In this document: piece by piece, positions 40,819 through 49,657 of the stretch
How the letters are laid out: each line of letters opens with the position of its first letter
Position numbering within the stretch: position 1 is the stretch's first letter
NCBI RefSeq assembly: GCF_008831125.1
Contig: NZ_WBKA01000001.1
Location: 310,001 to 374,000 of the forward strand
Source of the DNA: Pseudoclavibacter caeni
GTDB lineage: Bacteria > Actinomycetota > Actinomycetes > Actinomycetales > Microbacteriaceae
DNA length: 64,000 bases
Reading direction: 5' to 3'
Made by a program: the position numbers and the translations under genes
The notes under the pieces: generated by a model
What the model was told of the DNA's origin: nothing
Database searches by the model: none
Seen by the model: the letters and a program-made list of their open reading frames with translations, nothing else

Positions 40819-41295
40819 GCGATTCTCCCTCTCTGCGGGGTGGGGCGGCCGGTTCTGTCGGCGCCAGCGGATGCCTCTCAGAATTCAGCCGTCGGCGGGG
40901 GCGTGCAAATAGGAAGTCTGCGCCCCCATCATCTGGAATTCAGATGTCAGGGCGGATTTCATGCAGAAGAAATGAATCTGTAACAGGCGCGCAACGCGAG
41001 GTCCTCCCCGACCTCCTCGGGAGCGGGATCCGTTCACATGATCGATACACAGAGGGCTTCGCGATGCGGTGCATCTGCGATTTCGATCCACTTCGCGCAC
41101 CGTGTGCCGCATAGTCTTCGAGACAGCAGACCGGGCGGGCCGGCAGGTGCGCGGCCATGGCCGGCCGGATGCGAGCGTCGCCCGCCTCGGCCCGGGTGAC
41201 TGAAGAGACCGGCCGGATGGCGCTTCCAGCCGTTCATGGGCCTCAGACCGGGAGCCCAGCGCCTCAGAACGGGGCCCGGGGAAGGAGACGACGGG
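40819..41295. promoter_or_regulatory. Divergent intergenic region with small palindromes
   Basis: This 477-bp region separates the importer operon from the amidohydrolase, and no gene was found in it. It contains the palindrome ATCTGGAATTCAGAT (40931-40945), a related CAGAATTCAG at about 40877, and TTCAT/ATGAA inverted arms (40958-40976). These sit within 60-160 bp upstream of the importer and are candidates for regulator binding. Local AT content is higher than in the surrounding genes. Confidence 0.4.
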
Positions 41296-42933
41296 ATGAC
41301 GGATACGCGAGAGCTGACGATCGGGAACGCCGATCTGTACCTTGGGCATGGGGTGTGGCGGCGGGGAAGCCTTCGCTGCGTCGACGGGGTGATCGTCGAG
41401 GTCAGCCCGGAGCGGTTCCCCCGCGGCGGCGGGCGACACGTCGACGCCCGAGGGGCGAGCGTGCTGCCGGGCTTCCAGGACGCCCACGTGCATCCGGAGC
41501 ACGGCGGCTCCGGCCTGCTCGGCATCGACCTGACCGCGGTGCACGACGCCGACCGCTACCTCGACCTCGTGCGGGCGTATGCACGCAGCCACCCCGCCGA
41601 AGCCGTCTTGATCGGCAACGGCTGGTACGGAGACCTCTTCCCGGGTGGCATGCCCACCGCGGCGTTCCTGGACCGCGCGGAGGCGGAGCGCCCCGTGCTG
41701 CTCAACGGCCACGACGGACACAGTCTGTGGGCGAACTCGGCGGCGCTGGCCGCCGCGAGCATCACGGCCGACACACCCGACCCGGCTGACGGGAGGGTGC
41801 TGCGCGACGCCGACGGGATCCCGACCGGGGTGCTGCTCGACGGGGCCATGCAGCTGGTGGCGGGCCTGCGCCCCGAGAAGACCCGGCGCACCCTCACAGA
41901 CGGCCTGCTCGCCGCGCAGGCGTTCCTGCACTCGCTCGGCGTCACCGCCTGGGCGGACGCGATGGTGGGCGACTCCGAGCTCTCCGCAGACCCGTTCGAG
42001 GCCTACCTCGAGCTCGAGCGCGCGGGGCTGCTCACCGGTCGCGTCGTGCTCGGGCAGTGGTGGGAACGCCGAGCGGGCCTCGAGCAGATCGAGCGCTTCG
42101 AGCAGCGTCGCGAGGCGGTGCGAGACCTGCCGCATCTGAGCGCCGGCATGGTGAAGATCATGCAGGACGGCATGGTCGAGAACCACACCGCGGCGATGAT
42201 CGACCCCTACGCCGACATCGACGACACAGGCGCGTCCTTCATCGATCCACAGCAGCTCGTGCGGATCGCTGCGGAGCTCGACGCGCGCGGCTTCGACCTG
42301 CACTTCCACGCCTGCGGCGACCGCGCCGTCCGCGAGTGTCTGGATGCGGTCGAGGCACTGCGCGCCCGCGGCGGCGGGGCCGGCCGGCGCCACCAGATCG
42401 CGCACGTCGACGTGGTGCACCCTGACGACCTGCCCCGGTTCGCGAAACTCGACGTCACCGCGAACATCGAGATGCTCTGGGCCCGCCGGGACAAGGAGAT
42501 GCTCGAGCGCAAGCTCCCCCAGCTCGGCGCCGACCGTGAACCCTGGCAGTTCCCGTTCGGGTCGCTCGCCCGTGCCGGGGCGCGGCTTGCCGCCGGCAGC
42601 GACTGGCCGGTGTCGGATCCGAACCCGCTGTGGGCCATCCACACGGGGATGCGGCGGACGGCCCCCAGCACGGACGTGCACGCGATCGGCGACGAGGCGC
42701 GCACCCATCCGCTCGAGCGACAGGAGGGCCTCGACTTCACGACCGCCCTCGATGCCTTCCTGACCGGCGCCGCCTGGGTGAACCGGCTCGACGACGTCGC
42801 CGGACGCCTCGCTCCCGGGTTGCAGGGCGACCTCGTGGTGCTCGACGCGAACCTGCGCACCGCGCCCGACCTGGCCCGGGTCGGCGTGGCCGAGACGTTC
42901 GTCGCCGGCCACAGCGTCCATCACGGGGAGTGA
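41296..42933 (+). CDS. Amidohydrolase-3 family protein (YtcJ-like)
   Basis: A 545-residue metal-dependent hydrolase of the amidohydrolase superfamily. GASVLPGFQDAHVHPEHGGS carries the H-x-H metal ligands (near residue 72). NGHDGHSLWANSAALAAASI, GMVKIMQDGMVENHTAAMID (bridging region), FHACGDRAVRECLDAVEAL, HQIAHVDVVHPDDLPRFAKL and LAAGSDWPVSDPNPLWAI (final Asp) complete the TIM-barrel site. It is cytoplasmic, with no signal peptide. ATG at 41296 follows GAAGGAG. It is divergent from the importer operon, so it may hydrolyse an imported amide or a degradation product. The substrate cannot be named. Confidence 0.9.
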   Translation: MTDTRELTIGNADLYLGHGVWRRGSLRCVDGVIVEVSPERFPRGGGRHVDARGASVLPGFQDAHVHPEHGGSGLLGIDLTAVHDADRYLDLVRAYARSHPAEAVLIGNGWYGDLFPGGMPTAAFLDRAEAERPVLLNGHDGHSLWANSAALAAASITADTPDPADGRVLRDADGIPTGVLLDGAMQLVAGLRPEKTRRTLTDGLLAAQAFLHSLGVTAWADAMVGDSELSADPFEAYLELERAGLLTGRVVLGQWWERRAGLEQIERFEQRREAVRDLPHLSAGMVKIMQDGMVENHTAAMIDPYADIDDTGASFIDPQQLVRIAAELDARGFDLHFHACGDRAVRECLDAVEALRARGGGAGRRHQIAHVDVVHPDDLPRFAKLDVTANIEMLWARRDKEMLERKLPQLGADREPWQFPFGSLARAGARLAAGSDWPVSDPNPLWAIHTGMRRTAPSTDVHAIGDEARTHPLERQEGLDFTTALDAFLTGAAWVNRLDDVAGRLAPGLQGDLVVLDANLRTAPDLARVGVAETFVAGHSVHHGE

Positions 42934-43003
42934 TCCGGGGCGCGGCGTCAGCGGCCGGCGTGCCCGGGCCCGATCTCCCCGGGTACGAGAGAACCTGCCG
43001 GAT

Positions 43004-43071
43004 GCGTGTGGACCTGCCAGAGGGTGGCAGGCCGGTGCCTGAGCGAGTGCCTGCGGCAGGTTGGTGCACGG
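43004..43071. repeat. Intergenic palindromic repeat, copy 1
   Basis: GTGTGGACCTGCCAGAGGG followed by TGGCAGGCCGGTGC forms a hairpin (arms CCTGCCA/TGGCAGG), and TGCGGCAGGTTGGTGCAC follows. It lies in the 361-bp gap between the amidohydrolase and the old-yellow enzyme. The rest of that gap holds no recognisable gene. Three other copies are at 49543, 56791 and 61497. Confidence 0.6.
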
Positions 43072-43294
43072 CGGGGGAGTCCGGCCTGTCTTGCCGAGAC
43101 CCGCTGCCGGTCCTGTCGCCGGGCACGGGAGTGTGCCATCCTCTGACGTGTACGGGCCACCGCACGCGAGTCCGCTCGGGCGTCCGTCGGCGCCGAGCAG
43201 CCGAGGTGGGGCCGGCCCGCCGGCCCGAGCGGCCCGGCCGCACCCGCATGAGTGCCGTGCCCGCCGGTCGCACCCGAGCATCTGAGGAGGCAGC

Positions 43295-44383
43295 ATGTCA
43301 CACGCCCTGTTCGAACCGATCACCCTGCGGTCACTGACCGTGCGCAACCGACTGTGGGTGTCGCCCATGTGCCAGTACGCCGCGGTCGGCGGCGACGGCA
43401 TGCCCACCGACTGGCACCTGGTGCACTACGGCGGGCTCGCCGCCGGAGGCGCTGGTGCAGTCGTGCTCGAGGCGACCGGCGTGAGCCCCGAGGGGCGCAT
43501 CACCCCACGCTGCCTCGGCCTGTGGAACGACGCCCAGCAGCACGCGTTCGAGCGGATCACCGCGTTCGCCCACGCGCAGGGCGCGGCGGTCGGCGTGCAG
43601 CTCATCCACGCCGGCCGCAAGGCGAGCACCTGGCCGGAGTGGGGGTTCGATCGCGACGGGCATCCGCTCGAGGGAACCGTGCCCGAGGCGGAGGGCGGCT
43701 GGCCGACGGTCGCACCCTCGGCCATCCCCTTCGGCGACTGCGCAACGCCGCGGGCACTCGACGAGGCGGGCATCGACGCGGTCGTCGACGCGTTCGCCCA
43801 GGCCGCGCGGCGTGCCGTCGCCGCCGGATTCGACCTGGTCGAGCTGCACGGCGCGCACGGGTACCTCGTGCACCAGTTCCTCTCGCCGCTGAGCAACCGG
43901 CGCGACGACGCCTACGGCGGCAGCCTCGCCGGCCGCGCCCGCCTGCTGCTGCGCATCGCCGACGCAGTGCGCGAGGCGGTGGGGCCGGACGTGCCCGTGA
44001 TCGCCCGCCTCTCGGCCACCGACTGGGTGGACGGCGGCCTCACCGCCGCCGAGACCATCCAGGTGGCGCGGTGGCTCAGCGAGCACGGGGTGGACCTCGT
44101 CGACGTGTCGACCGGAGGGAACACCCCCTCGGCGCCGATCCCGGCCGGCCCCGGCTACCAGGTGCGGTTCGCCGCGCAGGTGCGGCGCGAGACGGGAATG
44201 CCGGTCTCGACGGTCGGGATGATCCTCAACGCCGCACAGGCCGAGCAGGTCCTGGTCAGCGGGCAGGCCGACGTGGTCACGATGGGACGCGCCCTGCTGC
44301 GCGACCCGAACCTGCCCCTGCGAGCCTCGCGTGAGCTGCGGCACCCGGTGCCGGCGCCGGGCCCGTGCCGGCGGGCGTGGTAG
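43295..44383 (+). CDS. Old yellow enzyme family NADH:flavin oxidoreductase (YqjM/NamA-like)
   Basis: A 362-residue FMN-dependent ene-reductase. LFEPITLRSLTVRNRLWVSP MCQY (start of the barrel, with Cys of the YqjM subgroup in SPMCQYAA), HLVHYGGLAAGGAGAVVLEA, GVQLIHAGRKAST (His for substrate binding), AAGFDLVELHGAHGYLVHQF, LSPLSNRRDDAYGGSLAGRA and VSTVGMILNAAQAEQ are all present. Such enzymes reduce activated C=C bonds with NAD(P)H. It carries its own upstream region containing a palindromic repeat. It is convergent to a tyrosine phosphatase 36 bp away. Confidence 0.94.
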   Translation: MSHALFEPITLRSLTVRNRLWVSPMCQYAAVGGDGMPTDWHLVHYGGLAAGGAGAVVLEATGVSPEGRITPRCLGLWNDAQQHAFERITAFAHAQGAAVGVQLIHAGRKASTWPEWGFDRDGHPLEGTVPEAEGGWPTVAPSAIPFGDCATPRALDEAGIDAVVDAFAQAARRAVAAGFDLVELHGAHGYLVHQFLSPLSNRRDDAYGGSLAGRARLLLRIADAVREAVGPDVPVIARLSATDWVDGGLTAAETIQVARWLSEHGVDLVDVSTGGNTPSAPIPAGPGYQVRFAAQVRRETGMPVSTVGMILNAAQAEQVLVSGQADVVTMGRALLRDPNLPLRASRELRHPVPAPGPCRRAW

Positions 44384-44419
44384 GAGTCCAGGGCGGCGGT
44401 CAAGGGATGCTGGGGAGCC

Positions 44420-45343
44420 TCAGCCGTCCACGAGCCGGTCGTGCAGGAGCTCGAGCTCGGCGTCGGTCAGCCCTGCCCGGGCGAGGTAGTCCGCGGCGCC
44501 GCCGAAGCGGGTGTCCAGATGATCGAGCGCGGCCTCGAGCGCCTCGGGTGGGGCCTCCGCGATCAGCACGAGCAGCTCGTCGGTGATCGTGCCGCCGGCC
44601 GAGCGCACCCTCTGCAGCGTCTCGTCGAGCCACGGGCCGGCCAGCTCGCGGGTGGTGAGGGCGTAGTCGGCGACCACCGCATCCGCCGGCACGCCCACCG
44701 CGAGCAGCAGCAGGGCGATCGTGACGCCGGTGCGATCCTTGCCCGCGGTGCAGTGGACGAGCACGGCGCCGGGGCTCTCGCGTGCGTCGGTCGGGTGCCC
44801 GGCGCGGTCGAGCGTGTCGCTCGCGGCGGGCTCTCGGGCGGCCGCATCCGCATGTGTGGTGATCGCCTTGCCGGCCGCGCGCGCCACGCCCCGGGCCACG
44901 CGGGCGAACGCGGCGTGGTCGTGGTCGAGCATGGTGCGGTAGAGGTCGGGCAGCCGGGGGAGGCCGGCGAGGTTCGCCTGCAGCGACCCTTCCAGCAGAG
45001 GCACGCTCACCTCGTGCACGCCGGGGCGGGCGAACGCGCTGGGCAGGCGGTCGCGCTCCTGGCCGGTGCGCAGGTCGAACACGGTGTCGATCGGGCTACT
45101 GGCGATCCACGCGGCGGCCTCGGGGGAGAGGGCGCGCGGGGCGCCGCCGCGGTAGAGGCGGCCGCGGCGGATGCGTCTGCCGGCCGCGGGCAGGCCACCC
45201 ACGTCGCGCAGGTTCACGAGACCGGGCAGGCGGATGGCGCGGGGTGAGGCGGTCGCCGGGGCGCTTGCAACGGCTGGGGCGGTCGTGGGTGCCGAGGGGT
45301 CGAGGGGTGCGGGGGCTGAAGTCGATGCGGGGTTCTCGGGCAC
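44420..45343 (-). CDS. Tyrosine-protein phosphatase (Y_phosphatase3 type)
   Basis: A 307-residue phosphatase of the MptpB/LipA-like family. LPGLVNLRDVGGLPAAGRRI and GRLYRGGAPRALSPEAAAWI are family signatures near residues 40-75. DTVFDLRTGQERD follows, and VLVHCTAGKDRTGVTIALLL holds the C-x5-R P-loop with the extra Lys and Asp typical of this group. Low-complexity Ala/Pro/Ser residues precede the domain. GTG at 45343 with a TGGAGAC SD is preferred to earlier codons, which have no homology. It may act on phosphotyrosine or phosphoinositides. Confidence 0.9.
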   Translation of the reverse strand: MPENPASTSAPAPLDPSAPTTAPAVASAPATASPRAIRLPGLVNLRDVGGLPAAGRRIRRGRLYRGGAPRALSPEAAAWIASSPIDTVFDLRTGQERDRLPSAFARPGVHEVSVPLLEGSLQANLAGLPRLPDLYRTMLDHDHAAFARVARGVARAAGKAITTHADAAAREPAASDTLDRAGHPTDARESPGAVLVHCTAGKDRTGVTIALLLLAVGVPADAVVADYALTTRELAGPWLDETLQRVRSAGGTITDELLVLIAEAPPEALEAALDHLDTRFGGAADYLARAGLTDAELELLHDRLVDG

Positions 45344-45510
45344 GTCTCCACGATACGTGCCGGTGGGGCAGGGTTGCCTGGGCAGATCGAGCGAGGGCTG
45401 TGCCTCGCCGGCGGGTCGGGGCGAACTCGGCGTGTAACCGCGTACGCCGTCGGCGGAGCGGCGAGGCGAGCACCCGTGAGACCCGCCGCTGGCCCACCAC
45501 CTCGGCCGCC

Positions 45511-45523
45511 TACACTGTGCGCA
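45511..45523 (+). promoter_or_regulatory. Putative -10 element for leaderless oxidoreductase mRNA
   Basis: TACACT at 45511-45516 is followed by six bases and then the ATG at 45523, with no Shine-Dalgarno sequence upstream. This geometry predicts transcription starting at or beside the start codon. Confidence 0.5.
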
Positions 45524-46782
45524 TGACCGCATCTCCCGCCTCTCGTCCCGAGCCCGCCGAGTCGCCTGCCACCCCTGCTGCCCCTGCCGCCCCCGCTGCT
45601 GCCCCTGCTGCCCCGCAGCCCACCCTGCAGCCCGCCCTCGACTTCGACCACATCGTCATTGGCGGAGGAGCGATGGGCTCCGCCGCAGCCTGGCGCCTCG
45701 CGCGGGCCGGTCGCTCCGTGCTGCTGCTCGAGCGCTTCACGCAGGTGCATCTGAACGGCTCGTCGCATGGCCCCAGCCGCAACTTCAACATGGCCTCGTA
45801 CACCGAGGGCGACTACCTCGACCTGGTCGCCGAGGCCGGCCGTATCTGGCACGAGCTCGAGGACGAGACCGGCGAGCGCCTCCTCGACGTCGTCGGGCTC
45901 GTCGACCACGGCGCCGGCGAGTTCGACGGGCACGACGAGCTGCTGCGCGCCCACGGCTTCCAGGCCGAGACGCTGCGTCCCGAGGAGGCCCACGAGCGCT
46001 GGCCCGGCATCCGCTTCGACACCCGCGTGCTCCACGCCCCCGAGGGCGGGCGCCTGAACCCCGACCGCGCGATCCCCGCGATGCAGGCCGCCGCGGCCCG
46101 ACACGACGCGGTGCTCCGCCACGAGACCCCGGCGCGCGCGATCGAGCCGTTCGACGACGGCTCCGGCGTGCGCGTCGTCACCGACGCGGGATCCGCCACC
46201 GCACACACCGTGATCGTGACCGCCGGGGCCTGGGCGCGCGTCCTGCTCGACGGACTCGTCGACCTGCCGCCCCTGCGCGTCACCCAGGAACAGCCGGCGC
46301 ACTTCGCGCTCGCGGACGGCGGCGACGGCCTCGACCCGGCGACACAGGAGCGCTGGCCCGGCTTCAATCACATCCCCGCGCCGGGTGACGCGCGCACTGC
46401 CTGGTGGCGCGGCGAGGTGTACGGGATGCTCACCCCGGGCGAGGGCGTGAAGGTCGGCTGGCACGGCGCGGGGCCTGTCGTCGATCCCGATCATCGGGAC
46501 TTCGCGCCCGAGCCCGCGCAGATGGACGACCTGCGGCGCTACGTGCGCGAGTGGCTGCCCGGCGTCGACCCCGACCGGTTCGAGCCGATCAGCTGCCTGT
46601 ACACCACGACGCCGGACGAGGACTTCGTCGTCGACCGGCGCGGCCCGATCGTGGTCGGCGCCGGGTTCAGCGGGCACGGGTTCAAGTTCACCCCGGCGAT
46701 CGGGCGGATGCTGGCCGAGCTGGCGACGGATCCCGACGCCCGTGCCCTGCCGCGGTTCGCGCTGGGGCGCTTCGGCCTGTAG
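45523..46782 (+). CDS. FAD-dependent amine oxidoreductase (sarcosine oxidase / SolA-like)
   Basis: A 419-residue enzyme. After an Ala/Pro-rich tail of about 35 residues comes the FAD motif FDHIVIGGGAMGSAAAWRLA, then RSVLLLERFTQVHLNGSSHG (covalent-flavin class, His in SSHG region), AARHDAVLRHETPARAIEPF and HTVIVTAGAWARVLL. The C-terminal GPIVVGAGFSGHGFKFTPAI is typical of monomeric sarcosine and N-methyltryptophan oxidases. It oxidises a secondary amine to an imine. It is divergent from the phosphatase, and its start is predicted to be leaderless. Confidence 0.9.
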   Translation: MTASPASRPEPAESPATPAAPAAPAAAPAAPQPTLQPALDFDHIVIGGGAMGSAAAWRLARAGRSVLLLERFTQVHLNGSSHGPSRNFNMASYTEGDYLDLVAEAGRIWHELEDETGERLLDVVGLVDHGAGEFDGHDELLRAHGFQAETLRPEEAHERWPGIRFDTRVLHAPEGGRLNPDRAIPAMQAAAARHDAVLRHETPARAIEPFDDGSGVRVVTDAGSATAHTVIVTAGAWARVLLDGLVDLPPLRVTQEQPAHFALADGGDGLDPATQERWPGFNHIPAPGDARTAWWRGEVYGMLTPGEGVKVGWHGAGPVVDPDHRDFAPEPAQMDDLRRYVREWLPGVDPDRFEPISCLYTTTPDEDFVVDRRGPIVVGAGFSGHGFKFTPAIGRMLAELATDPDARALPRFALGRFGL

Positions 46783-47012
46783 GAGCGCATCGGCCTCTGC
46801 GCGGTGCGGCGGATCGCTGCCCCGCCGCTGTACGCGACTGCACACAGCGTTCGTCGGCCAGCACCCGATCTCGATGGCGCCCCCGGCGTCGCCCCTGTGA
46901 TCTCAAGGGATGTCGCGGTGCTCGGGAGGCGAGCGCGAGGACTCGGCGTGCAATCGCGCACGGCGACCGATGACTACGCTGGCCCTGAACCGGCGATACG
47001 TGAGGAGCGACC

Positions 47013-48443
47013 ATGACGGACAGGCAGCAGAGCGAGGGGACACCAGCCGCGGGCGAGGCCACGGAGGCCGCTGACCGGATCGGGGCGGCGACTCCAGAGA
47101 CGGCCACCACGGGCGAGCTCACCGAGGCGCGGCTGGGCGAGCTGCGCGAGGGGTTCCTCGCCGACCCGAGCCGAATCCGCGCGCTCGACGCGGTGGCGAC
47201 GACCTCGATCGACCGGGTCGCGCTCAACCGCGCCCGCCTGCTCGCCACCCCGCGCAGCATGTCGAACCGGCTGGATCACTGGGACGCCACCGATCAGAAG
47301 CGCAGCGGCCGCTGCTGGCTGTTCGCCGCCCTCAACCTGCTGCGCGGCGACGCCCGCCGCAAGCTCAACGTCAAGAACTTCGAGTTCAGCCAGAACCACG
47401 CGATGTACTGGGACAAGATCGAGCGGGCCAACTACTTCCTCGAGGACATGATCGCCCTCGCCGACCGCGATCTCGACGACCGGCTCGTGTCGTTCCTGCT
47501 CTCCAGCGAGACGCTGCTGAGCGATGGCGGCCAGTGGGACATGGAGGTCGGCGTCTTCCTGAAGCACGGCGTGGTGCCGAAGGAGCTCATGCCCGAGACG
47601 GAGTCGTCGAGCAGCACGCAGCGCATGGACGCGTCCCTGCGCTCGCAGCTGCGGCGTGCGGCGTTGCGCCTGCGCGCCGTGGTACGCGGGGGAGCGAGCC
47701 TCGCCGCGGCCCGTGCGCTCAAGCAGGAGCTGCTGGCCGAGACCCATGCGATCCTCACGATCCACCTGGGCGTGCCGCCGACGTCGTTCGAGTGGCAGTG
47801 GAACGACGACGACCGCGAGTTCCACCGCGCCGGCACGTTCACCCCGCAGGAGTTCCTCGACGAGTACACCGACATCGACCTGCGCGACTACATCTGCTTG
47901 GTGGACGACCCGCGCCCGGAGCATCCGAAGGGCGCCACCATGACCGTCGCCCACCTCGGCAACGTGGTCGGCGCCGAGCCGGTGCGGTACCTGAACGCGG
48001 ACATCGCGACGATCAAGCGGATCGCCGCCGAGACGATCGTCGAGGGCGAGCCGGTGTGGTTCGGCTGCGACGTCGTCCCGCAGTTCGACCGCGAGGACGG
48101 CGTGTGGGCCGCCGACATCTTCGATCATGCCGGCGTGTACGGCGTCGACCTGGGGATGACGAAGGAGGAGCGCGTGCGCACTGGCGAGTCACGGATGACG
48201 CACGCGATGCTGCTCACCGGCGTGGATCTCGCCGACGGCGTGCCCCGGCGCTGGCGCGTCGAGAACAGCTGGGGCACCGAGAAGTTCGACAACGGCTTCT
48301 GCACGATGGACGACTCGTGGTTCGACGAGTACGTCTTCGAGGTGGTGGTGCGGAAGGATCGTCTGCCCGCCGAGCTGCAGCGGGCCGCGACGGCCGAGCC
48401 GATCGTGCTCGACGCGTGGGATCCGATGGGCGCACTGGCCTGA
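47013..48443 (+). CDS. pepC: C1B cysteine aminopeptidase (bleomycin hydrolase/PepC family)
   Basis: A 476-residue cytoplasmic, papain-like aminopeptidase. The catalytic Cys lies in RSGRCWLFAALN (Cys101), the His in RMTHAMLLTGV (about 397) and the Asn in VENSWGTEKFDNG (about 418). DQKRSGR, NVKNFEFSQNHAMYWDKIER and YLNADIATIKRIAAETIVEG are conserved family blocks. The C-terminal tail ends WDPMGALA, matching the C-terminal arm that occupies the active site in this family. The first ~35 residues are variable. ATG at 47013 follows GAGGAG. It forms a hexameric barrel in relatives and degrades peptides. Confidence 0.95.
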   Translation: MTDRQQSEGTPAAGEATEAADRIGAATPETATTGELTEARLGELREGFLADPSRIRALDAVATTSIDRVALNRARLLATPRSMSNRLDHWDATDQKRSGRCWLFAALNLLRGDARRKLNVKNFEFSQNHAMYWDKIERANYFLEDMIALADRDLDDRLVSFLLSSETLLSDGGQWDMEVGVFLKHGVVPKELMPETESSSSTQRMDASLRSQLRRAALRLRAVVRGGASLAAARALKQELLAETHAILTIHLGVPPTSFEWQWNDDDREFHRAGTFTPQEFLDEYTDIDLRDYICLVDDPRPEHPKGATMTVAHLGNVVGAEPVRYLNADIATIKRIAAETIVEGEPVWFGCDVVPQFDREDGVWAADIFDHAGVYGVDLGMTKEERVRTGESRMTHAMLLTGVDLADGVPRRWRVENSWGTEKFDNGFCTMDDSWFDEYVFEVVVRKDRLPAELQRAATAEPIVLDAWDPMGALA

Positions 48444-48525
48444 CGACCCCGCCCGGCTGACCGGCCGTGCGGCAGACCCACCGCCCGTGCACGAGGCCGG
48501 CGCTCCGTGGCTGAACGCCCCGCCC

Positions 48526-49509
48526 TCACACCCCGGGCAGCAGGCGGGCGTTGAGCGCGTCGGTCAGCGGGCGGTCGACGGCGACCGCCCGTCCGTCCAC
48601 CGCCCGCACCGGGGCGGCGCCGCGCGACGACGAGACGAGCCACACGCCGTCGGCGGCGAGCAGCTCGTCCGGCCGCACCCGCCGGTAGTGCGCGGCGAGG
48701 CCCAGCTCGGCGGCGATGTCGAACACCCGCCGCTGCGTGGTGCCGGCGAGGATGCCCTCGTCGGTGCTCGGCGTCACGATCGCGTCGCCCTCGCGCAGCA
48801 CGACCGACGCGGTCGGCCCCTCGAGCACCCAGCCGTCGGCGGAGACCATGATCGCGTCGTCCGCGCCGCGATGCCGCGCCTCGCGCAGCATGGCGAGGTT
48901 GATCGCATACGAGAGCGTCTTCGCGCCCTGCAGCAGCCAGGGCGACGTGGTCGCGACATCGTGGCGGTATCCGCGGTCGAGGGTGACCACCGTGATCCCG
49001 TCGCGGTGCTCGTCGGCGTGATCGCGGGCGGCGGCGACGCGCACCCAGCCGATCGGCCGGCGCATCCCCTCGCGGCCGCGGGTGAGCACGAGCTTCGCGG
49101 AGAGCACGGGCGCTGGAACGTGCGCGGCGACGGCGGCGAGCACGGCCGCGCGCCACACGTCGAGGCGCGGGCGGGGCAGGCCGAGCAGCGCGGCAGAGTG
49201 CGCGAACCGCTGCAGGTGCTCGTCGAGCGCGAGCGGACGCCCGTTGACGAACGCGGCCGTGTCGAACACGCCATCGCCGCGGGTGAGGCCCAGATCGTCG
49301 GCCGGCACGAGGGGTGCGTCGGGATCGGCGCGGTGGTACGGCGGGGTGCCCGGGGGGTGCACTGCGGACGTCGTGGCGGCCGGATACGCGCCGGGCTTCC
49401 CCGCTGGGCCCGACCGCTCGCGAGGGCTTGGAACCTGCGATGAGCGCGAAGGGGCGGGTGCCTCGACCGGGTCGTCGATGACCAACAGGACGGGTGCGGG
49501 TGCTGCCAT
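48526..49509 (-). CDS. Class IV PLP-dependent enzyme (copy A)
   Basis: A protein of about 327 residues in the branched-chain/D-amino-acid aminotransferase and aminodeoxychorismate lyase fold. LTRGDGVFDTAAFVNGRPLA, ALDEHLQRFAHSAALLGLPR, LDRGYRHDVATTSPWLLQGA with AKTLSY (Lys for the PLP Schiff base), VLEGPTASVVLREGD and GILAGTTQRRVFDIAAELGL are the class IV hallmarks. A Pro/Ala-rich insert follows the first strand. It is a tandem paralogue of 49658-50539, closely similar from LDRGYRHDV through KTLSYA. The product could be a D-amino-acid transaminase or a 4-amino-4-deoxychorismate lyase. The neighbourhood favours the former. Confidence 0.88.
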   Translation of the reverse strand: MAAPAPVLLVIDDPVEAPAPSRSSQVPSPRERSGPAGKPGAYPAATTSAVHPPGTPPYHRADPDAPLVPADDLGLTRGDGVFDTAAFVNGRPLALDEHLQRFAHSAALLGLPRPRLDVWRAAVLAAVAAHVPAPVLSAKLVLTRGREGMRRPIGWVRVAAARDHADEHRDGITVVTLDRGYRHDVATTSPWLLQGAKTLSYAINLAMLREARHRGADDAIMVSADGWVLEGPTASVVLREGDAIVTPSTDEGILAGTTQRRVFDIAAELGLAAHYRRVRPDELLAADGVWLVSSSRGAAPVRAVDGRAVAVDRPLTDALNARLLPGV

Positions 49510-49542
49510 GCCCCCATCATCCTCCTGCGCGGCCCGTGTCGG

Positions 49543-49606
49543 TGTGCATAGACCTGCCGATTGTGCATGGATCTGCCAGTGGGTGGCATGTTCGTGCACG
49601 GGCCGG
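49543..49606. repeat. Intergenic palindromic repeat, copy 2 (degenerate)
   Basis: TGTGCATAGACCTGCCGAT is followed by GTGCATGGATCTGCCAGTGG and GTGGCATGTTCGTGCACGGG. The same nested arrangement as at 56791 is recognisable but with more mismatches. It lies in the 148-bp gap between the two class IV PLP genes. Confidence 0.5.
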
Positions 49607-49657
49607 GTGCCTGGGGAAGTCCGGCCGAGGTCGGGCCAGCCCCGCCCCCGCTGCCGA

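Noticed and set aside
40885-43407. 840-codon minus-strand open frame covering the amidohydrolase
   Set aside because: It is antisense to a well-supported amidohydrolase. The sequence is low-complexity with no family signature and extends through intergenic repeats.
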